This document shows positions 40,976-49,327 of a stretch of 64,000 bases of DNA, in pieces (the stretch's first letter is position 1; each line of letters opens with the position of its first letter). The translations under genes were made by a program, and so were the position numbers. Origin of the DNA: Halomonas sp. NO4. GTDB lineage: Bacteria > Pseudomonadota > Gammaproteobacteria > Pseudomonadales > Halomonadaceae. Below the pieces are notes generated by a model that worked only from the letters and a program-made list of their open reading frames with translations, did no database searches and had not been told where the DNA came from. The stretch spans positions 186,001 to 250,000 of the forward strand of contig NZ_WHMA01000002.1 of assembly GCF_010994375.1 (NCBI RefSeq), read 5' to 3'.

Positions 40976-42922
40976 ATGCCACAGCAGCTCTTCCCCCACC
41001 AAGCAACCGCCCTGGACGAAGTGAAGCGGCAAATAGTGAGCGGAATCAAGGCCTTGGCGGTCATGATGCCCACTGGCTCGGGCAAGACAGCGGTTGCCAG
41101 CCGCATCATGGCCGGGGCCGAGGCGAAGGGGCATCGCGCCTACTTCGTGGTCGACTCCGTGGAGCTGGTCGACCAGGCGTTTCAGCGCTTCACCGAGGAC
41201 GGTATCTCGGTGGGCGTGATCCAGGGGCAGAACCGCTTTACCGACTACAGCCAGCCGGTGCAGGTCGCCACGATCCAGACCCTGCGCAATCGGTGGCCCG
41301 AGATCGCCGAAGCGAACAAGCCGGCGGTGGTCGTTATCGACGAGTGTTTTGTCGCCGGCACCCAGGTCAAGACCCAAGAGGGCAATAAACCCATCGAGAC
41401 CATCAAGCCGGGAGACGTTGTCGCCAACGCCGCTGGTTGGGGCGAGGTGACAGCTACGTCAGAGAAGACTGCCAGCCAGCTAGTTGAAGTGGAGCTGTCC
41501 GATGGAAGCGTTATCACCTGCACCTCAAACCACCCCTTCTTCACCTCAGCAGGCTGGGTCGAAGCCGAGGCCCTGGCGGTGGGATCGCGTCTATACCGCG
41601 AGGAAGACCTGCGAGCACTGCGGGGAGGAGTTCGCCCCGAAGATTTGGACGGGGAAGGACGCCTTCTTGAGGTCGTGCGGGTGGACCGTTATCCGGGTGA
41701 AGAATCAGGACGCGGTACGCCTGTCTTCAATCTGCAAGTCGCCGGACACCCTTCTTACTTCGCTGAAGGCGTCCTAGCCCATAACTGCCACGTCCTGCAC
41801 AAGGCGCACGAGGAGATCATCGAGGAGTGCAAGGCGCGCGGCGTCCCGGTCCTGGGGCTCAGCGCGACGCCATTCCGCCGGGGCATGGGCCAGGTGTTCG
41901 ACTCCCTGGTCGTGGGGGCGACCACCCAGCAGCTCACCGACGAGGGCTATCTGTGCCCCGCCACCTGCTATGCGCCCTACGTTCCCGACCTGGCTGGGGT
42001 CAAGACGCGCCACGACGGTGACTTTCAGGAAGACGCCCTGGCCGAGTTCATGGGCGATGCCAAGATCGTCGGTGACGTCGTCACGTCGTGGTTCAGCCTC
42101 GCTGAGGGGCGCCAGACCCTGGTCTTCGCCGCCACCGTGGCGCATTCCCGGGAGCTGTGCGACGCCTTCCGCCGGGCGGGTGTCGAGGCGGCGCACATCG
42201 ACGGCTATGAGCACGACCCGGTGCGTCGCCGGGAGGTCATCGAGGACTTCCGAGCCGGCAGGATTCGGGTGCTGTGCAACGTGGCCGTCCTCACGAAAGG
42301 CTTTGATGCGCCCGAGACCGACTGCATCGTCATGGCGCGTCCGACGAAGAGCCTGATGCTGCACTACCAGATGATGGGTCGGGGCCTGCGCACGACGCCG
42401 GGCAAGGTCGACTGCCTCATTCTCGACCATTCCGGCAACTGCCTGCGCAACGGTACGCCCACCGACCCGTTGCCCGACCACCTCGATGACGGCGAGAGCC
42501 AGCACAAGCTCGACCGGCGCAAGCGGGACAAGACCGACCCGGTCAAGAAGCCCTGCCAGTCATGCGGCTACGTGAGCAGCCGCCACGAGTGCCCCGCCTG
42601 CGGGTTCAAGCCGGAGAAACGCGAGGACGTCGAGGTTCGCGACGGCGAGCTGTACGAGATCGGCACCCAGACCCGGCCGCGCTGGTCGCGGGAAGGGGTC
42701 CGCACCCTGTATGCCGAGCTGCTCGGCCACGCCCAGCTCAAGGGCTTCAAGAAGGGCTGGGCCTGGCACACCTGCAAGGAGTTCACCGGCACTGCGCCGC
42801 GCGACACGCGCCAGATCGAGCCGATGCACCCCTCCAGCCGCACGCTGGGGATCATCAAGCACATGCGGATCAAGAAAGCGAAGGCGGCCGAGAAGCAGCG
42901 CCGCCAGGAGGTCGCATCATGA
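40976..42922 (+). CDS. Phage DEAD/DEAH-type (SF2) helicase interrupted by a mini-intein
   Basis: 648 residues as encoded, about 501 after splicing. ATG 40976 follows GGAGG. Motif I MPTGSGKT at about 31-38; the motif II Asp-Glu is followed at once by a 147-residue intein and then Cys-His, giving DECH after splicing. Motif III region LGLSATPFRRG, motif V VAVLTKGFDAPETD and motif VI QMMGRGLR are present, then a four-cysteine zinc ribbon (CQSCGY...CPACGF). It unwinds DNA for phage replication and begins the rightward operon; its stop overlaps the primase start. Confidence 0.92.
   Translation: MPQQLFPHQATALDEVKRQIVSGIKALAVMMPTGSGKTAVASRIMAGAEAKGHRAYFVVDSVELVDQAFQRFTEDGISVGVIQGQNRFTDYSQPVQVATIQTLRNRWPEIAEANKPAVVVIDECFVAGTQVKTQEGNKPIETIKPGDVVANAAGWGEVTATSEKTASQLVEVELSDGSVITCTSNHPFFTSAGWVEAEALAVGSRLYREEDLRALRGGVRPEDLDGEGRLLEVVRVDRYPGEESGRGTPVFNLQVAGHPSYFAEGVLAHNCHVLHKAHEEIIEECKARGVPVLGLSATPFRRGMGQVFDSLVVGATTQQLTDEGYLCPATCYAPYVPDLAGVKTRHDGDFQEDALAEFMGDAKIVGDVVTSWFSLAEGRQTLVFAATVAHSRELCDAFRRAGVEAAHIDGYEHDPVRRREVIEDFRAGRIRVLCNVAVLTKGFDAPETDCIVMARPTKSLMLHYQMMGRGLRTTPGKVDCLILDHSGNCLRNGTPTDPLPDHLDDGESQHKLDRRKRDKTDPVKKPCQSCGYVSSRHECPACGFKPEKREDVEVRDGELYEIGTQTRPRWSREGVRTLYAELLGHAQLKGFKKGWAWHTCKEFTGTAPRDTRQIEPMHPSSRTLGIIKHMRIKKAKAAEKQRRQEVAS
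41345..41785 (+). other. Mini-intein in the helicase DECH box, with an out-of-frame endonuclease relic
   Basis: 147 codons from TGT 41345 (CFVAGTQVKT, block A) through block B TSNHPFFTSAGW, block F VFNLQVAGHPSYFAEGV and block G LAHN, followed by extein Cys. All splicing residues are present. The segment between blocks B and F (41598-41690) is only about 40 codons and, read one frame on, gives ARKTCEHCGEEFAPKIW and later FLRSCG, a zinc motif like those of HNH homing endonucleases. The endonuclease has therefore been deleted and frameshifted while splicing function was kept. Confidence 0.9.
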
Positions 42923-43860
42923 AGATGCCGACCCGTGAAATCGCCCGTCATCGCTGGCAGAGCATCCTGCTGTCCATGGGACTGCCCGCCAAGTACCTGA
43001 GCGGCAAGCACATGGCGTGCCCGCTGTGCGGCGAGGGAGAGGACCGATTCCGCTGGGATAACAAGGACGGAAGGGGCACCTACTACTGCTCCCAGTGCGG
43101 CCCCGGCGACGGCTTCCAGCTGGCCTCTGGCTGGACCGGCAAGTCGTTCACCGAGGTCGCCCGGGAGATCGACGACATCCTGGGCAACCGCGACCCGGTG
43201 CCGGCGCCGCAGCCCGAGAAGCAGCAGGACGAGGCGGCCAGGACGCGCCGCCGCCTGCAGCGCATCGGCCGTGACCTGCAGCCGGTGGGCGACCTCGACC
43301 CGGTGGCGCGCTACCTGCGTCATCGGGGCATCAAGCGCATCCCGCGCGATCACCTGCGCTATCACCCCAGCCTGCCGTTTTTCGATGGCGGCCCCAGGCC
43401 GGTGGCGCATTACCCGGCCATGGTGGCGGCCTTCCGCCGCTCGGACGGCGCCATCGAGACGTTCCACGTCACTTACCTGACCCGGGACGGCTACAAGGCG
43501 CCGGTCGATCCGCCGCGCAAGGTGACCGGCAAGCAGCAGGGGCTGCCCGGGTGCGCCATCCGCCTGTCGGAGGTCGAGCGCCACATCGGCATCGCCGAGG
43601 GCGTGGAGACGGCGCTGAGCGTCACCGAGCTGTACGGCCTCCCGTGCTGGTCCTGCTACTCGGCCAATGGCCTGGAGACCTTCGAGCCGCCCGAGGGCGT
43701 GGAAGAGATCAGCATATTCGCAGACGCCGATGAAAACTTCGCCGGCCAGGACGCCGCCACATCGGCGGCCCGGCGCCTGACCAAGGCGGGATACACCGTG
43801 CGCCTGGCCCAGTTCCTGCGCCCGGGCCTGGATTACAACGACTTGCTGGAAGAGGGCTGA
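42919..43860 (+). CDS. Phage DNA primase with zinc-binding and Toprim domains
   Basis: 313 residues. N-terminal zinc module CPLCGEGEDRFRWDNK...YYCSQCG (about 34-65) as in P4-alpha/T7-type primases; DUF7146-like middle; C-terminal Toprim with the conserved Glu in IGIAEGVETALSV and the DxD in SIFADADEN. It should synthesise RNA primers beside the helicase; the start overlaps the helicase stop (ATGA). Confidence 0.9.
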   Translation: MKMPTREIARHRWQSILLSMGLPAKYLSGKHMACPLCGEGEDRFRWDNKDGRGTYYCSQCGPGDGFQLASGWTGKSFTEVAREIDDILGNRDPVPAPQPEKQQDEAARTRRRLQRIGRDLQPVGDLDPVARYLRHRGIKRIPRDHLRYHPSLPFFDGGPRPVAHYPAMVAAFRRSDGAIETFHVTYLTRDGYKAPVDPPRKVTGKQQGLPGCAIRLSEVERHIGIAEGVETALSVTELYGLPCWSCYSANGLETFEPPEGVEEISIFADADENFAGQDAATSAARRLTKAGYTVRLAQFLRPGLDYNDLLEEG

Positions 43861-43861
43861 T

Positions 43862-44233
43862 ATGACGGACCTGGCGCTCGACACCATGCCCGAGATGAGC
43901 GAGGACGAGACGCTCAACAGCCTGCTGGAAACCTTCAACGCTCGTCTGCTCGCCGCCGAGAGCAAGGATCACTACATCGGCAACGTGACCACGCGCGTGC
44001 GGATCGGCGAGCACGAGTACCTGACCCTGCCCACGGTGCGCATCACCGTGGCCGCCCACAAGGCGGAGCTGGAGCGAGCCAGGGCGACGATGTTCGCGAC
44101 CTACCTGCTCCAGCTGGGCCGGGAACAAGCCCGCGAACTCTGGAAGATGGCTGCCCCGTGGGAGGGTCAGCACTTCATGGCCTGGGTGAAGCTCGACATC
44201 GAGTGGAAGCGGGCCAACGGGGAGCACGCATAG
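43862..44233 (+). CDS. Hypothetical phage protein
   Basis: 123 residues, MTDLALDTMPEMSEDETLNS. Beta strands in HYIGNVTTRVRIGEHEYLTL, then helices QLGREQARELWKMAA and a tryptophan-rich end (WVKLDIEWKRANG). Starts 2 nt after primase. Not recognised. Confidence 0.6.
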   Translation: MTDLALDTMPEMSEDETLNSLLETFNARLLAAESKDHYIGNVTTRVRIGEHEYLTLPTVRITVAAHKAELERARATMFATYLLQLGREQARELWKMAAPWEGQHFMAWVKLDIEWKRANGEHA

Positions 44234-44242
44234 GAGGTCGTC

Positions 44243-44545
44243 ATGACGGTAGCCGCGACATCACTGGACGCTTTCCACGAGCACCTCGTCACCGGCGGGG
44301 TGAGTCAGCAGCAATGCATTGTCCTGGGCATCTTGCGTCGCTTCGGCGCGATGACTCGCCAGCAGATCGCCAGCACGTCGGGCATCCCTCTGTCGTCGGT
44401 GTGCGGTCGCTGCAACGAGCTGCTGGCCGTCGACCAGATCGAGGTCGTGGGGGTCCAGTACACCCAGGTCGGGAAGCGGCGTTCGCCCCGCGAAGTGCTC
44501 GAACTCGTGCCCGACATGCTCGACAAGCTGGAGGTGACGTCATGA
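44243..44545 (+). CDS. Winged-helix-like phage protein
   Basis: 100 residues. QQCIVLGILRRFGAMTRQQI, ASTSGIPLSSVCGRCNELLA and a beta wing KRRSPREVLEL fit a winged helix that could bind DNA. AGGAGG precedes the ATG. Overlaps the next gene by 4 nt. Confidence 0.65.
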   Translation: MTVAATSLDAFHEHLVTGGVSQQQCIVLGILRRFGAMTRQQIASTSGIPLSSVCGRCNELLAVDQIEVVGVQYTQVGKRRSPREVLELVPDMLDKLEVTS

Positions 44546-44877
44546 GGAACCTGGGAATGGGGCGCGCGATGGTCGAGCGCGTGATCGCTGGTCAGGTATC
44601 GGAAGGGCTGTGGAGCCACTGCCCGAACCACACCCGCTTCCATGTCGTGATGCTGGCCCAGGCCATCATCGACCTCGTTGCGTCGTTTCCGGGGCGCCGC
44701 GAGGATGCCTATGCGTATCTGTTCACCGGCGACGAGCCGATGTCGGCTCAGCTCCTGGGCGTCAACCCCGAGTTCCTTCACCGCCTGGCGCATGCGTATG
44801 TCGAGCTGGTTGCTGAGCACCGCCCGGCGCTGCGCAAGGCGGCGAAGGCCAGTCCGATCAACCGGGAGGCGGCATGA
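44542..44877 (+). CDS. Hypothetical phage protein
   Basis: 111 residues, MRNLGMGRAMVERVIAGQVS. Helical with SHCPNHTRFHVVMLAQAIID, whose Cys/His residues are suggestive, and an end PALRKAAKASPINREAA. Coupled by ATGA overlaps on both sides. Function unknown. Confidence 0.6.
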   Translation: MRNLGMGRAMVERVIAGQVSEGLWSHCPNHTRFHVVMLAQAIIDLVASFPGRREDAYAYLFTGDEPMSAQLLGVNPEFLHRLAHAYVELVAEHRPALRKAAKASPINREAA

Positions 44878-45215
44878 TCCGGCGAGTCTATGAGAGTTTG
44901 ACCGGCGTGCTGGGCCGCGACTGTCAGGGCAGGCCCTTGCGCCAGGGTGACTGGGTGGAGGTGATCGACGACGGCACGGTGCGCCCCAAGCTTATCGGCC
45001 ACCGTGACCGGGTGGCGGGACGCGCTAAGGTGGCTTCCCGAGCACTCGGCCATGGCCCTGCCGTCTGGCTGGATGGCGGCCTGCGCGGCCGGACGCACAG
45101 CATGATGAAGCTCGACGACACGCGCGGCAGCTGGGATCGCGTTGCCGACCTCACCGCCTGGACGCCCCGTGAGGTCAGGGTGCCTGCTGAAGCCCCCGCC
45201 AAGGCAAGGAGCTGA
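44874..45215 (+). CDS. Hypothetical phage protein (beta-rich)
   Basis: 113 residues. GRPLRQGDWVEVIDDGTVRP suggests a small barrel; later RTHSMMKLDDTRGSWDRVAD. Not recognised. Confidence 0.55.
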   Translation: MIRRVYESLTGVLGRDCQGRPLRQGDWVEVIDDGTVRPKLIGHRDRVAGRAKVASRALGHGPAVWLDGGLRGRTHSMMKLDDTRGSWDRVADLTAWTPREVRVPAEAPAKARS

Positions 45216-45217
45216 TT

Positions 45218-45484
45218 ATGGTGAAGCCCGTCGAGCCAGGGTGTCTGGCGATCATCGTGCAGAGCGACGTGCCCGAGAATATCGGTCGGGTGGTCGAGGT
45301 GATCCACTGGGACGTCGAGGACAAGACGTGGTTTTGTGAAGCCGGCGATGCCCTGATGGCGACTCAGCGGGTCGGGGGTCGCCATGTACTGGCGGTGCAT
45401 GGCCACTGCGAGGACCGTCAGCTCATGCGGATCGACGGGGACGTCAGGCCTCAGAAACGGCGCCGCAAGGGTGCTTCGCAATGA
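45218..45484 (+). CDS. Hypothetical phage protein (beta-rich)
   Basis: 88 residues. EPGCLAIIVQSDVPENIGRV VEVIHWD resembles small barrel proteins of phage accessory regions; basic C-terminus QKRRRKGASQ. AAGGAGC precedes the ATG. Confidence 0.55.
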   Translation: MVKPVEPGCLAIIVQSDVPENIGRVVEVIHWDVEDKTWFCEAGDALMATQRVGGRHVLAVHGHCEDRQLMRIDGDVRPQKRRRKGASQ

Positions 45485-45939
45485 CCACCCGGCTGATCCG
45501 CGACGACCGTGACAAGGCGCGCCTGGTGCGCTGGATCGAGGGTCAGGAGCCGCCGTTCACCGCCAGCCTCGCCAAGGGGTCGCTGCGCAGCCTGGCCCAG
45601 AATCGACTGCTCCACCAGTGGTTTCGCGACGCGGCGGAGCAGGGCGATATGACGGCTCAGGAGTACCGGGCGCAGTGCAAGCTCCATTTCGGGGTGCCGA
45701 TCCTGCGCGAGGAAAGCGACGGATTCCGCGAGAAGTACGACCGGCTTATCAAGCCTCGCTTATATGAGGAGAAGCTGGAGTTCATGGTCGAGCCCTTCGA
45801 CTTCCCGGTGACGCGCCTCATGACCGCGCGCCAGTTCCGGCGCTTCCTCGACACCATCCACGAACACTTCACCGGCCTGGGGTTCGAGTTAACCGACCCT
45901 CGAATGCTGGGCATCGAATCGCTGATGGAGGTGGCATGA
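45481..45939 (+). CDS. NinB-like recombination protein
   Basis: 152 residues. SLRSLAQNRLLHQWFRDAAE, then AQEYRAQCKLHFGVPILREE and MTARQFRRFLDTIHEHFTG match the NinB/YbcN family, which binds single strands and forks in lambdoid phages (Orf). Overlaps both neighbours by 4 nt. It gives the phage a second recombination mediator besides ERF. Confidence 0.8.
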   Translation: MTTRLIRDDRDKARLVRWIEGQEPPFTASLAKGSLRSLAQNRLLHQWFRDAAEQGDMTAQEYRAQCKLHFGVPILREESDGFREKYDRLIKPRLYEEKLEFMVEPFDFPVTRLMTARQFRRFLDTIHEHFTGLGFELTDPRMLGIESLMEVA

Positions 45940-46370
45940 ACATCGTTTTCGACCTCGACGGCACGCTCGCCCTGGTTGGGCACCGCAAGCACCTGATCCA
46001 GGGCGACGCGCCCGACTGGCCCGCGTTCTACCGTGCGTGCGTCCACGACGAGCCCAACTGGCCGGTGCTGCGCATCCTCCAGTCCCTGGCTGGGCGTTAT
46101 GACATCTGGGTGCTCACCGGGCGCAGCAGCGAGGTAGCCGACGAGACAATGGACTGGCTGGAGTCATGCCTCCCGGGCATCGACCTGACCCTGTTGATGC
46201 GCGACGAGGGCGACCACACGCCCGACCACAAGCTCAAGGCGTGGTGGGTCGAGGAATGCGGGCTGACCCCGGAGAACACCACGGCCGTGTTCGAGGATCG
46301 CGACAAGGTGGTGGCCATGTGGCGGGACAAGGGTTTTACCTGCTGCCAGGTCGCCGAAGGAGGTTTCTGA
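45936..46370 (+). CDS. HAD-superfamily phosphatase (polynucleotide 3'-phosphatase-like)
   Basis: 144 residues. HAD motif I FDLDGTLA at 4-11, motif II VLTGRSSE, motif III lysine in DHKLKAWWVEE and motif IV FEDRDKVV. Arrangement resembles the phosphatase domain of T4 Pnkp and small phage HAD enzymes acting on nucleic-acid ends or nucleotides. Substrate not known. Confidence 0.85.
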   Translation: MNIVFDLDGTLALVGHRKHLIQGDAPDWPAFYRACVHDEPNWPVLRILQSLAGRYDIWVLTGRSSEVADETMDWLESCLPGIDLTLLMRDEGDHTPDHKLKAWWVEECGLTPENTTAVFEDRDKVVAMWRDKGFTCCQVAEGGF

Positions 46371-46555
46371 TGGCGGTATGGCAAGGGCTGGCCGAGTTCG
46401 TTTTCTGGGCCGTTATCTGGATCGCCTGCATGGTCGGCTTGGGCGCCAATAGCGCTAGAGCGGTGGTCGGCATGACGCTGCTTTGGCTGCTGTCCGGTGC
46501 GGTGGTCTCGGCCATGGTGATGTTGTTTGCGTTCGCAGTTGGGGAGTTTCCCTGA
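46370..46555 (+). CDS. Small two-helix membrane protein
   Basis: 61 residues: helices at about 8-26 (FVFWAVIWIACMVGLGA) and 34-56. The start overlaps the HAD gene stop and the stop overlaps the next start, so it is embedded in the operon. Could be a superinfection-exclusion or holin-like protein; no evidence for either. Confidence 0.6.
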   Translation: MAVWQGLAEFVFWAVIWIACMVGLGANSARAVVGMTLLWLLSGAVVSAMVMLFAFAVGEFP

Positions 46556-46887
46556 TGTACCTCAAGCCGCAGCCTATCCGTTCTAAGCAGGTTCGCGACG
46601 CCGCCAGGGGCGAGCGCTGCACGCTGCAAATCCTGGGCGTGTGCAACCACGACGACAGCACCACAGTGCTATCCCATCTGCCCGACGAGAGCCACGGCAT
46701 GGCGCGCAAGGGTGACGACATCTCGGCGTGCTTCGCCTGCCATGCCTGTCACGACGTGATCGACGGCCGCCGGGACTGGCCCGAGGGCGAGGCCGAGCAC
46801 CGCGAGTGGTACATGCGGCGCGCCCAGACACGCACGCTGCGTCGGCTCATCGAGCGCGGCATCGCCAACGTCAAGGGGGTGGCATGA
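46555..46887 (+). CDS. DUF1364-type HNH-like nuclease domain protein
   Basis: 110 residues. RSKQVRDAARGERCTLQILG, then CNHDDSTTVLSHLPDESHGM and SACFACHACHDVIDGR: the conserved Cys and His pattern of the DUF1364 family (NinG/Ren-neighbour nucleases). Zinc-supported HNH-like cleavage of recombination intermediates is expected from the family. Confidence 0.8.
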   Translation: MYLKPQPIRSKQVRDAARGERCTLQILGVCNHDDSTTVLSHLPDESHGMARKGDDISACFACHACHDVIDGRRDWPEGEAEHREWYMRRAQTRTLRRLIERGIANVKGVA

Positions 46888-47123
46888 AGACCGTATCGAG
46901 CGACGCCGGAACCCGCCTGGCTCGGGCCAAGTGGGCCATGGACGAGTGGGGAAAGGCGTTTCAGATCGGCCGGGAGTACGAGTCGCGGAATCTTGCTCGG
47001 CTGCATGTCGAGTATTTGAGGGCGAGGCAGCACTTCATCGAGGTCGCCGAAGGGCTGGCCGATGAGCTGGTTGCGCAGAACTTTCATCGGATGGAGGACG
47101 GTAATGGCCAAGGCAAGCCGTGA
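46884..47123 (+). CDS. Hypothetical helical phage protein
   Basis: 79 residues, MKTVSSDAGTRLARAKWAMD; all helical (LHVEYLRARQHFIEVAEGLA). Overlaps the following nuclease gene by 20 nt. Not recognised. Confidence 0.55.
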   Translation: MKTVSSDAGTRLARAKWAMDEWGKAFQIGREYESRNLARLHVEYLRARQHFIEVAEGLADELVAQNFHRMEDGNGQGKP

Positions 47124-47481
47124 GAAGGGGCGTAAGGCCGAGGGCGAGGTGGCCCGCCTCCTGGGCGAGCGCCTGGGGCTGACCCTCAAGCGCCGCCTGA
47201 CGCAGACCCGTACCGCCCGGGAGCACGACTTGGACGGCTGGGATGGCGTGTGCATCGAGGTCAAGCGCCACAAGCGCGCCACGCAATCCGACATCGCCGC
47301 CTGGTGGCGGGAGACGCTGGGGCAGTGCCATGACGGCGAGGCACCCCTGCTGGCGTACCGCGCCGACATGCAGGACTGGCGTTTCGTGATCCGGCCCAGC
47401 GACTGGGGCGTGCCGATTGATGAGCCGATTCAGTTGGACATCGAGGGCCTGGCCGCCTGGCGGGAGGCGACCGATGGATAA
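47104..47481 (+). CDS. PD-(D/E)xK endonuclease, putative Holliday-junction resolvase-like
   Basis: 125 residues from ATG 47104. KGRKAEGEVARLLGERLGL supplies the first Glu, DLDGWDGVCIEVKRHKRATQ the D...ExK core. The size and layout match small phage resolvases/VRR-like nucleases that process branched DNA before packaging. Start inside the preceding gene. Confidence 0.75.
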   Translation: MAKASREKGRKAEGEVARLLGERLGLTLKRRLTQTRTAREHDLDGWDGVCIEVKRHKRATQSDIAAWWRETLGQCHDGEAPLLAYRADMQDWRFVIRPSDWGVPIDEPIQLDIEGLAAWREATDG

Positions 47482-47680
47482 GCCCCGCCTGCGCGCCTAT
47501 CCCGTCCATCCCGACCTGTCCGTGCGCTACTGGCACTGCCGGGGCCAGGGCCTGGTCGGATATGGCATGACACCTGACGAGGCGCTGTATCAGTGGCAGC
47601 TCAGCCGCCAGCTGCGCCGCGCCCTACGCTCCACCACGAACGGGAGGCTTCCATGCCATGCAATCGTGCGTTCGAGCTGA
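47474..47680 (+). CDS. Small phage protein (68 aa)
   Basis: MDKPRLRAYPVHPDLSVRYW then HCRGQGLVGYGMTPDEALYQ and a basic helix. The GxxPxEAxxxW pattern recurs in the next gene (GDTPCEAYDIW), so the two may be diverged copies. Confidence 0.5.
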   Translation: MDKPRLRAYPVHPDLSVRYWHCRGQGLVGYGMTPDEALYQWQLSRQLRRALRSTTNGRLPCHAIVRSS

Positions 47681-47817
47681 AGCCACACTTATACCGGATC
47701 AGCTGCTTTGGCGATCTTGTGTGGCTGTGTGTCAACCGCCAAGCCATTGGCGTGGGTGACACCCCTTGCGAGGCATACGACATTTGGGCGTCCTTGCGCG
47801 ACGTCCCTGGAGGGTAA
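47653..47817 (+). CDS. Small phage protein (54 aa)
   Basis: From ATG 47653 (GGGAGG upstream): MPCNRAFELKPHLYRISCFG, then WLCVNRQAIGVGDTPCEAYD. Beta hairpin plus helix, the DUF-type fold also seen in the preceding small protein. Confidence 0.5.
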   Translation: MPCNRAFELKPHLYRISCFGDLVWLCVNRQAIGVGDTPCEAYDIWASLRDVPGG

Positions 47818-47821
47818 CGAC

Positions 47822-48130
47822 ATGGGCGACAACGGCGTCGTCGAACTTGCCGAGTGGTATCCGTCACTGGCCACGGGGGAGGAGCCCATGGGAGAGCCAG
47901 TCAGCATGCATGAGCAGATTGCCGACATTGTCTCCCATCATGCGGATGACCTGCTGGGGGAGTGCATGGAGGCGGAAGCGTTGACCCTGTGCGAGGCGGT
48001 CAACGAGCTGAGCGTTGTCACCGAGTACCAGAACGACGGCGAGGGTAGTCTGATTGCCACCATTGTGGTGTGGCGCCTGTCCGAAGGCGAGCAGATAGGC
48101 CGGCGTGACCTGCGCCTCAATTTCCAGTGA
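47822..48130 (+). CDS. Hypothetical phage protein
   Basis: 102 residues. MGDNGVVELAEWYPSLATGE, helix ADIVSHHADDLLGECMEAEA, then strands SLIATIVVWRLSEGEQIGRR. Start uncertain (ATG 47888 and others are possible). Unknown. Confidence 0.5.
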   Translation: MGDNGVVELAEWYPSLATGEEPMGEPVSMHEQIADIVSHHADDLLGECMEAEALTLCEAVNELSVVTEYQNDGEGSLIATIVVWRLSEGEQIGRRDLRLNFQ

Positions 48131-48186
48131 GTGGACAGCGTCAACGAAGGCGTTTCCATTAGTTTACAGCGATGGAGTGATGGCTA

Positions 48187-48846
48187 ATGAAATACGAGTC
48201 AGCACGCCAGATGGTCTTCGAGGCCTACCTGTACCAGGGCGGGTCGCTCATGGCACAGGCCATCGAGAAGGCTCGCGTAGGGGCCGACGTCCAGCTGACC
48301 AACTACCGCCCCGTTGACGGTCGCATCTGCCACGGCCTGGAGGCCGGGCAGGTCATCAGTCGTGTCGAGTCGCTGCCGGCGTTCCTGCAGTCCCTTCTCG
48401 TGGTTCTGTTCGGGCCTTTCACGGCCGACGAGCTGGATGCCGACCGTGAGTGGGTGCAGCTGTCGCTGTTTCGTGCGCTCATCGAGTCGGGCGTGCGGCC
48501 GCCGGCGCGTGGCAAGGGGAATCAGGTTCCCTCGGTCGAGCAGCTGGAGGCCATGCGCGCGCTGTGCCATGCAGCCCTGTACCACCACGCCGAGACGACG
48601 TGGCCGTATAACCGTCCAGGCCTGCCCACGGTGCGTTCGGTCAAGCGCTGTCTGTGGGAGGAGTTCGAGCTTGAGCTGGACGCCAGCAACTGGTCCCGCC
48701 AGGACCGGCCCAGCTGGGGGCGTGTATGGCGGTCGGCGTTGACGTGCCTGCAGGAGTGGGAGGGTACTGCCCTGGCTCCGGTTGCCGAGCTTCTTCGCGA
48801 GCACAAGGAAGCCCGGCGCGAAGGCCGGGCGGTGTCACAAGGGTAG
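48187..48846 (+). CDS. Last gene of the rightward early operon, unknown regulator-sized protein
   Basis: 219 residues. Mostly helical, with tryptophan-rich motifs (LWEEFELELDASNWSRQD, WGRVWRSALTCLQEW). Position at the end of the early operon, just before the switch to other transcripts, is where lambdoid phages carry an antiterminator Q, but no Q-type zinc motif is present. Converges on a leftward gene 3 nt away. Confidence 0.55.
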   Translation: MKYESARQMVFEAYLYQGGSLMAQAIEKARVGADVQLTNYRPVDGRICHGLEAGQVISRVESLPAFLQSLLVVLFGPFTADELDADREWVQLSLFRALIESGVRPPARGKGNQVPSVEQLEAMRALCHAALYHHAETTWPYNRPGLPTVRSVKRCLWEEFELELDASNWSRQDRPSWGRVWRSALTCLQEWEGTALAPVAELLREHKEARREGRAVSQG

Positions 48847-48848
48847 AC

Positions 48849-49067
48849 TCAGGGAAATAGCCTGAGGTCGTACTTGTCGCGGATGCCTTCCTCGTCGCTT
48901 TCGACGACCTCGATGTCGTATTGGGCGAACCTATCGAGACCCAGGTTCTCGGACGTGCTCACCGCGATGTTGGAGCGGCTGAGCTTGGTGCTGTGGTCCT
49001 CGGCGTGGGCGGTGGCGACGGTTTTCCGGGTGTCGCGGTCGCGCAGTGTAATGGTAATCATGGCCAT
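48849..49067 (-). CDS. Hypothetical phage protein
   Basis: 72 residues from ATG 49065-49067, CAGGAGGAT upstream; the longer open frame to 49250 is not needed. MAMITITLRDRDTRKTVATA, beta-rich, acidic end with YDIEVVESDEEGIRDKYD. Third gene of the leftward set driven from 49797. Confidence 0.6.
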   Translation of the reverse strand: MAMITITLRDRDTRKTVATAHAEDHSTKLSRSNIAVSTSENLGLDRFAQYDIEVVESDEEGIRDKYDLRLFP

Positions 49068-49083
49068 ATCCTCCTGCCGTTTA

Positions 49084-49272
49084 TCAGATAATGCTGAAGG
49101 CGCCGCTCCATGTGGGCCAATCGTCCTGCGGGCCAATGGCCAGCACCTGGGGCAGGCCGTGAGACATGCGCACGACGCAGACGTCGCCGCGTTGATGCCA
49201 ATGCCAGCCGTGCCAGGAGCGGGGGTCGGTATGGCAGCCGGTCCAGGCATGGGTGTCGGTGGGGGTGGTCAT
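49084..49272 (-). CDS. Small His/Trp-rich phage protein
   Basis: 62 residues. MTTPTDTHAWTGCHTDPRSW then HGWHWHQRGDVCVVRMSHGL. AGGAGGCGACC precedes the ATG. The His-rich stretch may bind metal. Unknown. Confidence 0.5.
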   Translation of the reverse strand: MTTPTDTHAWTGCHTDPRSWHGWHWHQRGDVCVVRMSHGLPQVLAIGPQDDWPTWSGAFSII

Positions 49273-49327
49273 GGTCGCCTCCTGGGCCCGGCCCTCGGGC
49301 CGGGCACTGTCGTGATGGGGCTTTCGG

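Noticed and set aside
40708..41388. Plus-strand frame overlapping the start of the helicase
   Set aside because: Runs out of frame through the conserved helicase motif I; no ribosome site.
41484..41777. Separate HNH endonuclease gene inside the helicase intein
   Set aside because: The frame is short, lacks the HNH catalytic core and a ribosome site; interpreted as a decayed relic.
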